A DNA stretch of 34,032 nt from Flavobacterium sp. GTDB lineage: Bacteria > Bacteroidota > Bacteroidia > Flavobacteriales > Flavobacteriaceae. The stretch lies in the NCBI GenBank assembly GCA_014377455.1, contig JACMPO010000134.1, positions 1 to 34,032 on the forward strand. The letters are read 5' to 3'. The notes beneath the pieces are model-generated. The model was not told where the DNA came from. It worked only from the letters and a program-made list of their open reading frames with translations, and did no database searches. A program made the position numbers and the translations under genes. Shown one piece after another: positions 8,059 to 16,828 of the stretch (positions within the stretch are counted from its first letter, which is position 1; each line of letters starts with the position of its first letter).

Positions 8059-10632
8059 ATGTTCAAGAAAATACTTAAAATAGTTGGAATTTTTTTCGTA
8101 GTTCTAATAGTTGCTGCATTTGCAATTCCTTATTTTTTTAAAGATCAGATAAAAGCAAAAATTGTCCAAACCATCAATAATAATTTGGATGCGAAAGTAG
8201 CCTTTGCAGATGCCGATTTAAGTTTGTTTAAAAGTTTTCCACAAGCTAATGTTTCTATTACTAAGTTATCGGTTATTAACAAAGCTCCATTTCTTGGTGA
8301 TACTTTAGTTTCGTTTGACGAGTTGAATTTAAAAATGTCTATCAAAGAACTTTTTAAAGGAAAAGAGGAATCGATGAATGTTGAAGCTGTTTCATCTAAA
8401 AACGGATTGGTAAATATAATTTTCAATAAAGAAGGAATAGGAAATTATGATATTGCCTTAAAAAATAAAGACAAAATCGACACTAAAAGTCAACCGTTAG
8501 CATTAAAAATTAAAGAATATTCTGTAGAAAATTTCAAATTTAAATTCACGAATGAAGCTTCAAAAATGAAACTGGTTATCGATAGTATTAATCATTCGGG
8601 AACTGGCGATTTTGCAAATGATGTATTGGATTTAAATACAAAAACGACTGCAAAGATGTCGTTAGATATGGACAAGACAAATTATATGAAGAATATTGCC
8701 ATTTCGCTCAATGCCGTTTTAGGTTTAGATTTAAAAAATAGCAAATATACTTTTAAACAAAATCAGGCAAAAATTAATGAGCTGCCACTTCAGTTTGATG
8801 GATTTATTCAGCTTGTAGATGCTGGGCAACAATATGATTTGACTTTTAAAACGCCCACTTCTTCTTTCAAAAACTTTTTAGGATTAATTCCGAGTGCTTA
8901 TTCGAGCAAACTTGATAACGTAAAAACTACAGGTGATTTTTCGGTTTCTGGATTTGCAAAAGGAGTTTACTCAGATACTTCTGTTCCTAAATTTAATGTT
9001 GCGATTGCCTCTAACAATGCCTCTTTTCAATATCCAAATTTACCTAAATCAGTTCAAAACATTATTGTTGACACAAAAATCATCAACGATACTGGAATTC
9101 TAAATGACACTTATGTTAATTTAGATAAATTATCTTTTTCAATAGATAAAGATGTTTTTAATGCAAAAGCAAATATCAAAAATATAGTAGAAAATCCGCT
9201 TATCGATGCGAGTTTAAAAGGAACTATTAATTTGTCAAATTTGACCAAAGCCTATCCGATAAAATTAGACAAACCGTTAACTGGGATTTTAAAAGCTGAT
9301 GTTACCTCGAAATTTGATATGAAAGCGGTTGAAAATAATCAGTATAATCAAATTAATAACGCAGGAACTATGTCGCTTTCAGGATTTCAATATGCAGATG
9401 AAAATGGCAAAAAAATGATAATTTCTACTGCGATGGTTGTTTTTAACCCAAGTCGTGTTGACCTTCAAGAATTTAAAGCTACAACTGGTAAAACCGATTT
9501 AAATGTAACTGGAGTTTTAGAAAATTTTTATGGTTTTTTGTTTAAAAAACAAGAACTAAAAGGTAATTTCAATTTAAATTCCAATCAAATTGCCGTTTCC
9601 GATTTTGTAACTACTTCTGCTCCTACAAAAAATGCTCCTAAGAAAACAGAAGCAATGAAAATTCCATCGTTTTTAAATTGTTCTCTTACTGCAAAAGCAA
9701 ATACAGTAATTTACAATAATCTAGTTTTAAAAGATGTATCGGGGAAACTTATTGTGAAAGACCAAAAGGTAACAATGCAAAACGTAAAAACTTCTATTTT
9801 TGGTGGACAAATTGGATTGAATGGAGATGTATCAACAAAAGAAAAAACTCCAAAATTCAATATGAATTTAAGTTTAAACCAAGTGAATATTGCCGAAACA
9901 TTCACAAAGTTAGACATGATGAAAAAAATAATTCCGTTAGCAGGAATTATAAATGGCAAATTAAATTCGACTATAAAACTTTCTGGCAACCTAGATGCGG
10001 TTGAGATGACGCCCGATTTGAAATCAATATCAGGTGATTTGTTAGGACAATTACTGTCGACAACATTAAATACTACAAATTCTACTTTGTTAACTGCGTT
10101 AACTAGTAATATAAAATTTATAGATCTTTCAAAATTGAATTTGAACGATTTGAAAGGAGCACTTTCATTTGATAACGGAAAAGTAGTAGTTAAACCTTTT
10201 GATATCAAATACAAAGACATCAAAATTAATGTTGCAGGAACTCATGGTTTTGATCAAATTATGAATTATAACTTAAAGTTGGACGTTCCAGCAAAATATT
10301 TAGGAACTCAAGCAAATACATTATTTGCAAAACTTTCAGAATCTGACGTAAATAAATTGGACAATATTCCGTTAAATATTACAATTGGAGGAAATTTTTC
10401 TAATCCTCGAATCACTACTGATTTAAAGCAAGCAACAACTGCATTAGTAACCAGTTTAGTGAAAATGCAAAAAGAAAAATTAATTGGTAAAGGAAAATCG
10501 GCACTCGAAGATTTATTAAATAAAAACTCAAGTGCGAGCGATACGACTAAAACTAAGACTATTAATACTGCCAGAGACTTGTTAAATGGATTGTTTGGCA
10601 AAAAGAAAAAAGATCCAACTACAAATCCGTAA
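8059..10632 (+). CDS. AsmA-like family protein
   Basis: The 857-residue protein begins with a single membrane segment (about residues 6-26), followed by a very long region of beta-rich, repeating sequence. Its end has the conserved pattern of AsmA proteins: a segment shaped like FDNGKVVVKPFDIKYKDIK, then a DVPAKYLG-type stretch and IPLNITIGGNFSNPRITTD, before a charged tail. AsmA relatives (TamB, YhdP) are bridge-like proteins that carry or organise lipids between the inner and outer membranes; this role is inferred here from the family. The tail is rich in Lys, Ser and Thr. It is transcribed alone and converges on the DUF2797 gene with only one base between the stop codons, and no terminator hairpin was seen there. 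Confidence 0.85.
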   Translation: MFKKILKIVGIFFVVLIVAAFAIPYFFKDQIKAKIVQTINNNLDAKVAFADADLSLFKSFPQANVSITKLSVINKAPFLGDTLVSFDELNLKMSIKELFKGKEESMNVEAVSSKNGLVNIIFNKEGIGNYDIALKNKDKIDTKSQPLALKIKEYSVENFKFKFTNEASKMKLVIDSINHSGTGDFANDVLDLNTKTTAKMSLDMDKTNYMKNIAISLNAVLGLDLKNSKYTFKQNQAKINELPLQFDGFIQLVDAGQQYDLTFKTPTSSFKNFLGLIPSAYSSKLDNVKTTGDFSVSGFAKGVYSDTSVPKFNVAIASNNASFQYPNLPKSVQNIIVDTKIINDTGILNDTYVNLDKLSFSIDKDVFNAKANIKNIVENPLIDASLKGTINLSNLTKAYPIKLDKPLTGILKADVTSKFDMKAVENNQYNQINNAGTMSLSGFQYADENGKKMIISTAMVVFNPSRVDLQEFKATTGKTDLNVTGVLENFYGFLFKKQELKGNFNLNSNQIAVSDFVTTSAPTKNAPKKTEAMKIPSFLNCSLTAKANTVIYNNLVLKDVSGKLIVKDQKVTMQNVKTSIFGGQIGLNGDVSTKEKTPKFNMNLSLNQVNIAETFTKLDMMKKIIPLAGIINGKLNSTIKLSGNLDAVEMTPDLKSISGDLLGQLLSTTLNTTNSTLLTALTSNIKFIDLSKLNLNDLKGALSFDNGKVVVKPFDIKYKDIKINVAGTHGFDQIMNYNLKLDVPAKYLGTQANTLFAKLSESDVNKLDNIPLNITIGGNFSNPRITTDLKQATTALVTSLVKMQKEKLIGKGKSALEDLLNKNSSASDTTKTKTINTARDLLNGLFGKKKKDPTTNP

Positions 10633-10633
10633 A

Positions 10634-11434
10634 TTAATTTTTAATATTTATGTCAACAATATAACCTTCAAAAGTGCGCACGTTAAAAACAGTGCCATCC
10701 TCAAAAATTAAATATTGACCTTTGATACCTTTAAGTTTGCCAATGAAATTTTTGGTCTTTTCGAGGTTCAAACTGCTTACTTTTTTGGGATATTTCATCA
10801 CTGGAAAATGCATTTCAAATAAATCGGGTTTGGTGCTATAAAAATAATCTTGCACTTCAGATGGAATTAAAAGTTCAAGTTTTAATCTTTCTGCAATTAA
10901 ATCGGCTGGTTCCACATCATTTTTAAGCATTTTTTGCCAATTAGTTTTGTCAGCATAATGATTTTTTAAAGCCACTTCGGTAATTCCTGCTAAATAGCGG
11001 TTTGGCACTTCCACAACAGCAATTGCTTGGCTTGCACCTTGATCTATCCATCGTGTTGGTACTTGAGTATTTCGAGTAACACCTACTTTTATTTCGCTTG
11101 ATAATGCCAAATAAACCAGATGTGGTTGCAGTTGTACTTTTTTTTCATATTCCAAATCGCGATCTTCAATTTCTAAATGAGCAGTAGAGAGTTCAGGCTT
11201 CATAATCCAATCTCCGGCAGAAGCACTACTGGTAAAACAATCGTAACAAAATCCTTGTCGGAAAATTTTTTTCTTTTTTCCACAATTTAAACATTGATAT
11301 CCAATAAAATTTATTTCTATCGATTTGTCTAACAATTGATTCATGTTCAAAAAACTATTTTCAAAAACTAAATAATACTGAATTGGATTTCCAAATTCGG
11401 TTTGCATTTTCGTTAAAACTCCTTCGTATGTCAT
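10634..11434 (-). CDS. DUF2797 family protein with GIY-YIG-like core
   Basis: The 266-residue product fits the uncharacterised DUF2797 family. A zinc-ribbon-like set of cysteines is visible at 48, 51, 63 and 66 (CLNCG and CYDC). Residues 107-133 read VYLALS..., KVGVTR and RWIDQGA, which resembles the core of GIY-YIG nucleases, and a Glu in ITEVALKN could be the metal ligand. A nucleic-acid-related role is therefore plausible but unproven. The protein lacks a signal peptide and is predicted to be cytoplasmic. The gene converges on the AsmA-like gene and is divergent from the GH3 gene. Confidence 0.8.
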   Translation of the reverse strand: MTYEGVLTKMQTEFGNPIQYYLVFENSFLNMNQLLDKSIEINFIGYQCLNCGKKKKIFRQGFCYDCFTSSASAGDWIMKPELSTAHLEIEDRDLEYEKKVQLQPHLVYLALSSEIKVGVTRNTQVPTRWIDQGASQAIAVVEVPNRYLAGITEVALKNHYADKTNWQKMLKNDVEPADLIAERLKLELLIPSEVQDYFYSTKPDLFEMHFPVMKYPKKVSSLNLEKTKNFIGKLKGIKGQYLIFEDGTVFNVRTFEGYIVDINIKN

Positions 11435-11534
11435 TTAATTTATTGCTACTTTAAGATAATTTGTTATTTTTGGTAAAGTTAGTAATAGTTTTAAAGTTTT
11501 AAAGTTTTCAAGTTTAATGTTGTTAAAAAAGTTT

Positions 11535-11569
11535 ATCCAACATCCAACATCCAACATCCAACAACCAAC
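11535..11569. repeat. Tandem heptamer repeat ATCCAAC
   Basis: Four exact copies of ATCCAAC (11535-11562) are followed by one variant, AACCAAC. They sit in the leader of the GH3 gene, ending 11 bases before its ATG. Isolated copies of the same heptamer occur again at about 16796-16823, before the DUF4403 stop. The array is short and of slippage type; copy number may vary between strains. Confidence 0.8.
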
Positions 11570-11580
11570 AACTAAATAAA

Positions 11581-13107
11581 ATGCCATTTCCAATATTAAA
11601 TTCTTTCGCAACTTGGGTTTTAAAACAACGTATTCATCAAATCGAATTGTTTTTGAAATATCCAAATGAAGTTCAGGAAGAATTATTATTTAATTTACTC
11701 AGTCAAGCTGAAAATACAATTTTAGGAACTAAATACGATTTTTATTCTATTAATTCCTATGCTACTTTTGCTGAAAGAATTCCAATATCAAACTACGAAG
11801 AAATCGAACCATTAATAGAACGAACACGAAATGGCGAACAAAATGTGTTTTGGAATACACCTATAAAATGGTTTGCAAAATCGAGTGGTACTACAAATTC
11901 TAAAAGCAAATTTATTCCAGTAAGTCCGGAAACGTTGGAAAATTGTCATTACAAAGGAAGCAAAGATTTGTTGTGCATGTATTTAAACAACAACCAAAAT
12001 TCCGAAATGTTTTTAGGCAAAAGTTTGCGATTAGGTGGAAGTTCCCAAATTCATGAAAGCAATAATACTTATTTTGGAGATTTATCAGCAATATTAATTG
12101 AAAATATGCCAATGTGGGCTGAATTTAGTAGTACACCAAGCAATAAAACATCGTTAATGAACGAATGGGAAGCAAAAATGACCGCTATAATTAACGAAAC
12201 TAGAGTTGAAAATGTAACTAGTTTTGCAGGAGTTCCTTCGTGGATGTTGGTTTTGCTTAATAAAGTTTTAACTGAAACAGGAAAGAAAAATTTATTTGAA
12301 GTGTGGCCAAATTTGGAAGTGTATTTTCACGGTGGCGTAAATTTTGATCCTTACAGAGAACAATATCAAGCCATTTTACCCAATAAAGATTTTAAATATT
12401 ACGAAATTTACAATGCATCCGAAGGATTTTTTGCTATTCAAGATTTAAATTATTCCAACGATTTACTGTTGATGCTCGATTACGGAATTTTTTACGAATT
12501 TATTCCGATGGAAACTTTTGGAACTATTAATCAGAAAGTCATCCGATTGATTGATGTGGAATTAGATAAAAATTATGCGCTTGTAATTACAACAAATTCT
12601 GGTTTGTGGCGTTACCTTATTGGTGATACGGTTCGTTTCACATCTTTAAAACCCTACAGAATTAGAGTTTCTGGAAGAACTAAACATCATATAAATGTTT
12701 TTGGTGAAGAAATTATGGTTGAAAATACAGATAAAGCTATCGCTAAAACTTGTTCAGAACTGAATTGTGAAGTTATAGATTATACTGTGGCACCAATTTT
12801 TATGAAGGAAAATCAGAAAGGTGCTCATGAATGGATTATTGAATTTAAAAAGGTACCGTCAGACCTAGTAATTTTCCAAAAAGCATTAGATGAAAATTTG
12901 CAAGCTATAAATTCTGATTATGAGGCAAAACGTTACAATAATATGACTTTAAACCAGCTAACTGTTAATGTTGCTCGACCAAATTTATTTTACGATTGGT
13001 TAAAAGATAATAACAAATTAGGTGGACAACACAAAATTCCGAGATTGTCAAATCAAAGAGATTATCTCGAATTACTTAAAATTAGAAATGAAGAAGTAGT
13101 ATCATAA
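11581..13107 (+). CDS. GH3 family protein (acyl-adenylate-forming fold)
   Basis: The 508-residue protein belongs to the GH3 family, best known from plant hormone amido synthetases, which adenylate a carboxylic acid and join it to an amino acid. The nucleotide-binding motif SSGTTNSKSKFIPVS lies at 101-115. YFHGGVNFDPY, YNASEGFF and GLWRYLIGDTVRF are further conserved family segments, and the C-terminal lid domain begins near residue 365 at RVSGRTKHHINVFGEE. The substrate of bacterial GH3 proteins is not established. The protein is cytoplasmic. The start is the ATG directly after the ATCCAAC repeat. The next gene, a small lipoprotein, follows after 33 bases in the same direction. Confidence 0.88.
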   Translation: MPFPILNSFATWVLKQRIHQIELFLKYPNEVQEELLFNLLSQAENTILGTKYDFYSINSYATFAERIPISNYEEIEPLIERTRNGEQNVFWNTPIKWFAKSSGTTNSKSKFIPVSPETLENCHYKGSKDLLCMYLNNNQNSEMFLGKSLRLGGSSQIHESNNTYFGDLSAILIENMPMWAEFSSTPSNKTSLMNEWEAKMTAIINETRVENVTSFAGVPSWMLVLLNKVLTETGKKNLFEVWPNLEVYFHGGVNFDPYREQYQAILPNKDFKYYEIYNASEGFFAIQDLNYSNDLLLMLDYGIFYEFIPMETFGTINQKVIRLIDVELDKNYALVITTNSGLWRYLIGDTVRFTSLKPYRIRVSGRTKHHINVFGEEIMVENTDKAIAKTCSELNCEVIDYTVAPIFMKENQKGAHEWIIEFKKVPSDLVIFQKALDENLQAINSDYEAKRYNNMTLNQLTVNVARPNLFYDWLKDNNKLGGQHKIPRLSNQRDYLELLKIRNEEVVS

Positions 13108-13140
13108 ACAGGATAATAATGTAAGTGTAATTTTAAAATC

Positions 13141-13302
13141 ATGAAAAAGTTAATCGCTATTTTGCTACTTATTATAACATTATTTTCATCTTGCGCATCA
13201 CATTCTGGAAGAGTTTGCGGTGGCGTAGGAGGAAGAAGATGTGTAGAGCATCAAAAAATTGAAAATGTAAAGCAAGCAAACACCCAATATAAAATATCTT
13301 AA
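13141..13302 (+). CDS. Tiny lipoprotein, hypothetical
   Basis: A 53-residue protein starts at ATG 13141. Residues 1-18 form a lipoprotein signal ending in the lipobox LFSSC, so Cys18 would be lipidated. The mature part is about 36 residues and has a Gly-rich stretch, CGGVGGRRC, with two further cysteines, and then a polar tail. Function is unknown. The clean signal peptide and the position between two genes on the same strand argue that it is real. It could be co-transcribed with the GH3 gene, 33 bases upstream. Confidence 0.7.
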   Translation: MKKLIAILLLIITLFSSCASHSGRVCGGVGGRRCVEHQKIENVKQANTQYKIS

Positions 13303-13358
13303 TCTTTAGTTTTTAAACAATTTCAGATTGTACCTTTACGATTTCTAACCAATATTCT

Positions 13359-14252
13359 TTGAAAACTAAATTATACCTTTCTCTTTTTTGTGTTGCCTTT
13401 TTTTGGGGAACTACATTTTTAGCAATTCGAATTGGGTTAGAAACCATTCCTCCATTTTTACTTGCAGGAATGCGAAATATTATTTCCGGAAGTTTGATTT
13501 TTATGTATTTGCTGAGTCAACAAAAATTTCAACTTTTATCGGTCAGACAAATAGTGCGCTCGTTTTTGCTTTCCATATTAATGATTGTTTTTGCCAACGG
13601 ATTAACTACCTATTCAGAGAAATTCATTACCAGCGGATTGGCATCTTTAATTTCAACATTATCCCCATTTTTTGTATTGGTTTTAAATTTGATTTTAGGA
13701 AATGAAAAACTCTCCGTAAAAACTACAGTTGGAATTATATTGGGAATGTTAGGTATATTTTTAATTTATCAAAATAATTTGGTCGAGCTATTAAATCCTG
13801 AATATCGCTTTGGAATTATTGCGATTTTGCTTGCTGTTTTTTCATGGTCAATTGGAACTATAATCACCAAAAAAGGACAAAAAATTCCCGCATCGATGCT
13901 GATGAATATTTGCACTCAAATGTTTTTTGCAGGAATTATTTTGGTTGCAATTCAATTTCATTTCACACCTGTTATTGTTACTGAAAACTTTTCGTTACGA
14001 AGTATTTTAGCGGTTATTTATCTGGCAGTTTTTGGGTCTGTTGTTGGGTATATTGCATACAGTTACTTGATGACCCAATTGCCATCTACTAAAGTTGCCG
14101 TTTTATCTTATGTAAATGTTGTAGTAGCTTTATTTTTAGGATGGTTAATTCTGGATGAAATTATTACACCACGAATTATTTTTGCAACACTTTTAATTAT
14201 TTCGGGAGTTGTAATCGTGAATTACAAAAAAAGAAATTCAAAAGAATCATAA
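13359..14252 (+). CDS. EamA/DMT family transporter
   Basis: The 297-residue inner-membrane protein has about ten hydrophobic segments arranged as two EamA repeats of five, the pattern of drug/metabolite exporters (RhaT, YdcZ, RarD relatives). Family marks include WGTTFLAIRIGLETIPP near the N-terminus, SPFFVLVLNLILGNEKL at the end of the first repeat and SYVNVVVALFLGWLILDE in the second. The substrate cannot be read from sequence. The start is a TTG at 13359; it is preferred because membrane segment 1 begins immediately after and no ATG lies upstream in frame. Confidence 0.88.
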   Translation: MKTKLYLSLFCVAFFWGTTFLAIRIGLETIPPFLLAGMRNIISGSLIFMYLLSQQKFQLLSVRQIVRSFLLSILMIVFANGLTTYSEKFITSGLASLISTLSPFFVLVLNLILGNEKLSVKTTVGIILGMLGIFLIYQNNLVELLNPEYRFGIIAILLAVFSWSIGTIITKKGQKIPASMLMNICTQMFFAGIILVAIQFHFTPVIVTENFSLRSILAVIYLAVFGSVVGYIAYSYLMTQLPSTKVAVLSYVNVVVALFLGWLILDEIITPRIIFATLLIISGVVIVNYKKRNSKES

Positions 14253-14296
14253 TTTTTTATTTTTTGGTGTAACAATTTTCATTGGATTTAGTCTTA

Positions 14297-14443
14297 TTTG
14301 AAATCATCATCAAAATCAATCTACAAATGAAATTAAAATCAATTTTCTGCCCAAAAAGTGTTTCAATCATCAATCAGCTGAAACTCTAAATCATCTTTTT
14401 ATTTCTTTAAAATATGACTCAAATCATCATTTGAAGCGAGTCA
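14297..14443 (+). promoter_or_regulatory. Three hairpins sharing an ATCATCA loop
   Basis: Three short inverted repeats each carry ATCATCA between or across their arms: TTTGA (14297-14301) with TCAAA (14310-14314), GTTTCA (14360-14365) with TGAAAC (14379-14384), and TGACTC (14415-14420) with GAGTCA (14438-14443). The third also contains TCAAAT/ATTTGA and is followed by a T-rich stretch, so it might end the EamA transcript. They lie in the 251-base gap before the beta-barrel gene, with a fourth AATCATC at 14389. Function is not known. Confidence 0.45.
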
Positions 14444-14503
14444 GTTTGTTTTAATTTCAAATTTTGTCATCAATTAATTATCAAATCAAAAAAAATCAAA
14501 TCC

Positions 14504-16696
14504 ATGAAAAAAATTCTATTTGCAACAGTATTTTTAGTTTTTTTAAACACGCATGCGCAAGAAAAAAAAGCGCAAAACGATACCATTAAGAAAGAAAAAA
14601 TTACAAATCTGGACGAAGTAAAAATTGAAAATCGTAAAAAATATATTAAGGTCGATTCCGACAAAACTACGGTTTTAGTAAAAGATAACGGGATGTTAAA
14701 CAGCGGAAGCTCGCTGGAAGCCGTAAAGAAATTGCCAGGAGTTATCACTTCGCCAACTGGCAGTATTACTCTAAATGGGAAAGGAGTTAAAATTTATGTT
14801 GATGGAGCACCAAGCAGTTTGTCGGGAACAGATTTGCAAAATTATTTGAATTCGCTTCCCGCAAATGCTATCGAAAAAGTTGAATTAATTTACAATCCTG
14901 GAGCTTCTTATGATGCCAATTCTAGCGGATCAATTATCAATATTGTTACGAGTTCCAAACGAATGAAAGGCATTAACGCCAGTTTCAATATCAATTATAA
15001 TTTTAATAAATATCAAAAGCCAAGTCCACAAATATTATTGAACGGAAAAACTAAAAATTTGAGTTGGCAAACAATGCTGGGTTACAATTATATCGATAGT
15101 GAACAGCGAGGCAGTAATGGTCAAACATTTACCAACTATTTTGGAGGAACAGGCACGTTAAATCAAGAAAATTTTACAGTTTCGACTAATAGAAATTTAT
15201 ATTTTAGAGTTGGAACCAATTATAAATTGACCAAAAAATCCAACTTATTATTTAATTATAACGGAAATTATGCAAACGACAGAAATGTTTTTGAAGCATC
15301 GACTTTAGGAACTAGTATCGATTATAAAAATAATGGAACTACCAAAAATAAAAATAGCAATCATGAATTGAGTTTACAGTTTAAAACCAAACTCGATACT
15401 TTGGGGAAAACGCTCGACATTACTGCTTTTTCAAATTTATATGATAAAAAACCGATTACTTTATCGAATGCTTTTGATAATGTTTCCAACACAAGTTCCT
15501 TTAATAATGGTATTAATGATTTTAAACTGAACAATTATTATTTAAAATATGATTTCGCAATTCCGTTTGAGAAAATGAAATTTTCTATAAATACGGGAGG
15601 AAAATTTAATGTTTTGAATGTAAATAATTTGGGAAATTATTACACTACTTCGCCAACTAAAACTATCGATTTTGATTATAAAGAAAATAATTTAGCCTTT
15701 TATGCAGAGGCTAGAAAAAAAATTAAAAAATTTAGTTTTACAATAGGATTGCGATATGAAAATTTTGATGTAACTCGAAAAACCAATACATCGACTACTG
15801 ACATAAAATTTAAAAATAATAATTTATTTCCAAATATTAGTGCCATTTATGAAATCAATGATAATATTAATATTTCGGCTTCCTATTCCAAAAAAATTGA
15901 ACAGCCAAGCTATAATAATTTAGACCCAAACAACGGTAATAACTTTGATCAATACAATACTTCGCAAGGAAATTTATTTTTGAATCCTACTTTTTTTGAT
16001 AATTATGATTTTAAAATTTCAGCATTTCAATTTGTACAATTGGGTATCAATTATACCGCTTCTAGGGATAATAATTTATTTGTTTTTAGCGCAAAGCCAG
16101 ACGAATTATTGAGCAATCAAACGTTTCAGCAATTTGAAAAATTCAACACTTTTAGTGCTTATGCTTCGTTTCCTATTCCGTTAGATTATTTTTTTAAAGG
16201 TAAAGACGAGTTTCAAAAACGAATGAATGACATGGATAAAATGAATTATATATTTTTAAATATCAATTATATAAAATCAGAAATCAAAGGCTATGAATTT
16301 CCATATAAAAATAAAGCTATTTGGAATTATGCATTACAGTCGCAGATAATTTTGCCTTTGGGAATTAAAAATGCAATTACTTATTATATTTTACCACCTG
16401 GAAATTGGCAAATTTATAAAGTAACCAAATCCATACAGCAGTTTGACATTTCATTTAATAAGGATTTTATGAATAAAAAGTTAAAAGTAGGATTGCATTG
16501 TTTTGATGTTTTCAATTCAAACCAAATTAATGCTATTATTTCTGGTCAAAATTTAGAAACATCATTTAAGCAAAAACAAGACAGTAGAACGTTTAGAATA
16601 TCATTGACGTACAATTTTGGGAATTTAAAATTAGCTAACGAAAACACTAAAATTGAAACTGAAAAAGTAAAAAGTGGTGGTGGTATTATAAAATAG
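14504..16696 (+). CDS. TonB-linked outer membrane beta-barrel protein
   Basis: The 730-residue protein has a signal peptide (1-19, ending THAQ) and then a plug domain: LDEVKIENRKKYIKV, a SLEAVKKLPGV segment around 75-85, and GVKIYVDGAPSSLSG near 105-119. The rest is an Asn- and aromatic-rich beta-barrel with strand ends such as FRISLTYNFGN near the C-terminus. This fits the outer membrane beta-barrel family related to TonB-dependent receptors (OMP_b-brl_3). It lacks the N-terminal carboxypeptidase-like domain that many relatives carry, which explains the shorter length. It probably takes part in uptake or surface functions; the ligand is unknown. It is transcribed alone and ends in a very strong terminator. 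Confidence 0.85.
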   Translation: MKKILFATVFLVFLNTHAQEKKAQNDTIKKEKITNLDEVKIENRKKYIKVDSDKTTVLVKDNGMLNSGSSLEAVKKLPGVITSPTGSITLNGKGVKIYVDGAPSSLSGTDLQNYLNSLPANAIEKVELIYNPGASYDANSSGSIINIVTSSKRMKGINASFNINYNFNKYQKPSPQILLNGKTKNLSWQTMLGYNYIDSEQRGSNGQTFTNYFGGTGTLNQENFTVSTNRNLYFRVGTNYKLTKKSNLLFNYNGNYANDRNVFEASTLGTSIDYKNNGTTKNKNSNHELSLQFKTKLDTLGKTLDITAFSNLYDKKPITLSNAFDNVSNTSSFNNGINDFKLNNYYLKYDFAIPFEKMKFSINTGGKFNVLNVNNLGNYYTTSPTKTIDFDYKENNLAFYAEARKKIKKFSFTIGLRYENFDVTRKTNTSTTDIKFKNNNLFPNISAIYEINDNINISASYSKKIEQPSYNNLDPNNGNNFDQYNTSQGNLFLNPTFFDNYDFKISAFQFVQLGINYTASRDNNLFVFSAKPDELLSNQTFQQFEKFNTFSAYASFPIPLDYFFKGKDEFQKRMNDMDKMNYIFLNINYIKSEIKGYEFPYKNKAIWNYALQSQIILPLGIKNAITYYILPPGNWQIYKVTKSIQQFDISFNKDFMNKKLKVGLHCFDVFNSNQINAIISGQNLETSFKQKQDSRTFRISLTYNFGNLKLANENTKIETEKVKSGGGIIK

Positions 16697-16712
16697 ATTT
16701 TTTGAAGAAGCT

Positions 16713-16760
16713 AAAAAGGGTTGCGATTTTGCGAAGCAAAATCGCAACCCTTTTTAAAAA
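16713..16760. terminator. Bidirectional terminator between the beta-barrel and DUF4403 genes
   Basis: Perfect 20-bp arms (16713-16732 and 16736-16755) enclose the loop GAA. The arms begin with five A and end with five T residues, so the hairpin can stop transcription from both of the convergent genes. It lies 17 bases after the beta-barrel stop. Confidence 0.92.
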
Positions 16761-16828
16761 ATTTAGAAATTAGAATTTAGAATCAAGAATCAAATCCAAC
16801 AACAAATAACTAACATCCAACTAAAAAT

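Noticed and set aside
9711..10223. Minus-strand frame of 170 codons inside the AsmA-like gene
   Set aside because: Composition-driven shadow of a strong gene; no start context or recognisable domain.
11435..11665. Minus-strand frame of 76 codons covering the heptamer array
   Set aside because: It reads through the ATCCAAC repeat, giving a repeated CWMLDVG stretch, and overlaps the GH3 start. It is a product of the repeat.
13388..13705. Plus-strand frame of 105 codons inside the EamA gene
   Set aside because: Shadow frame; the EamA frame has the membrane segments.
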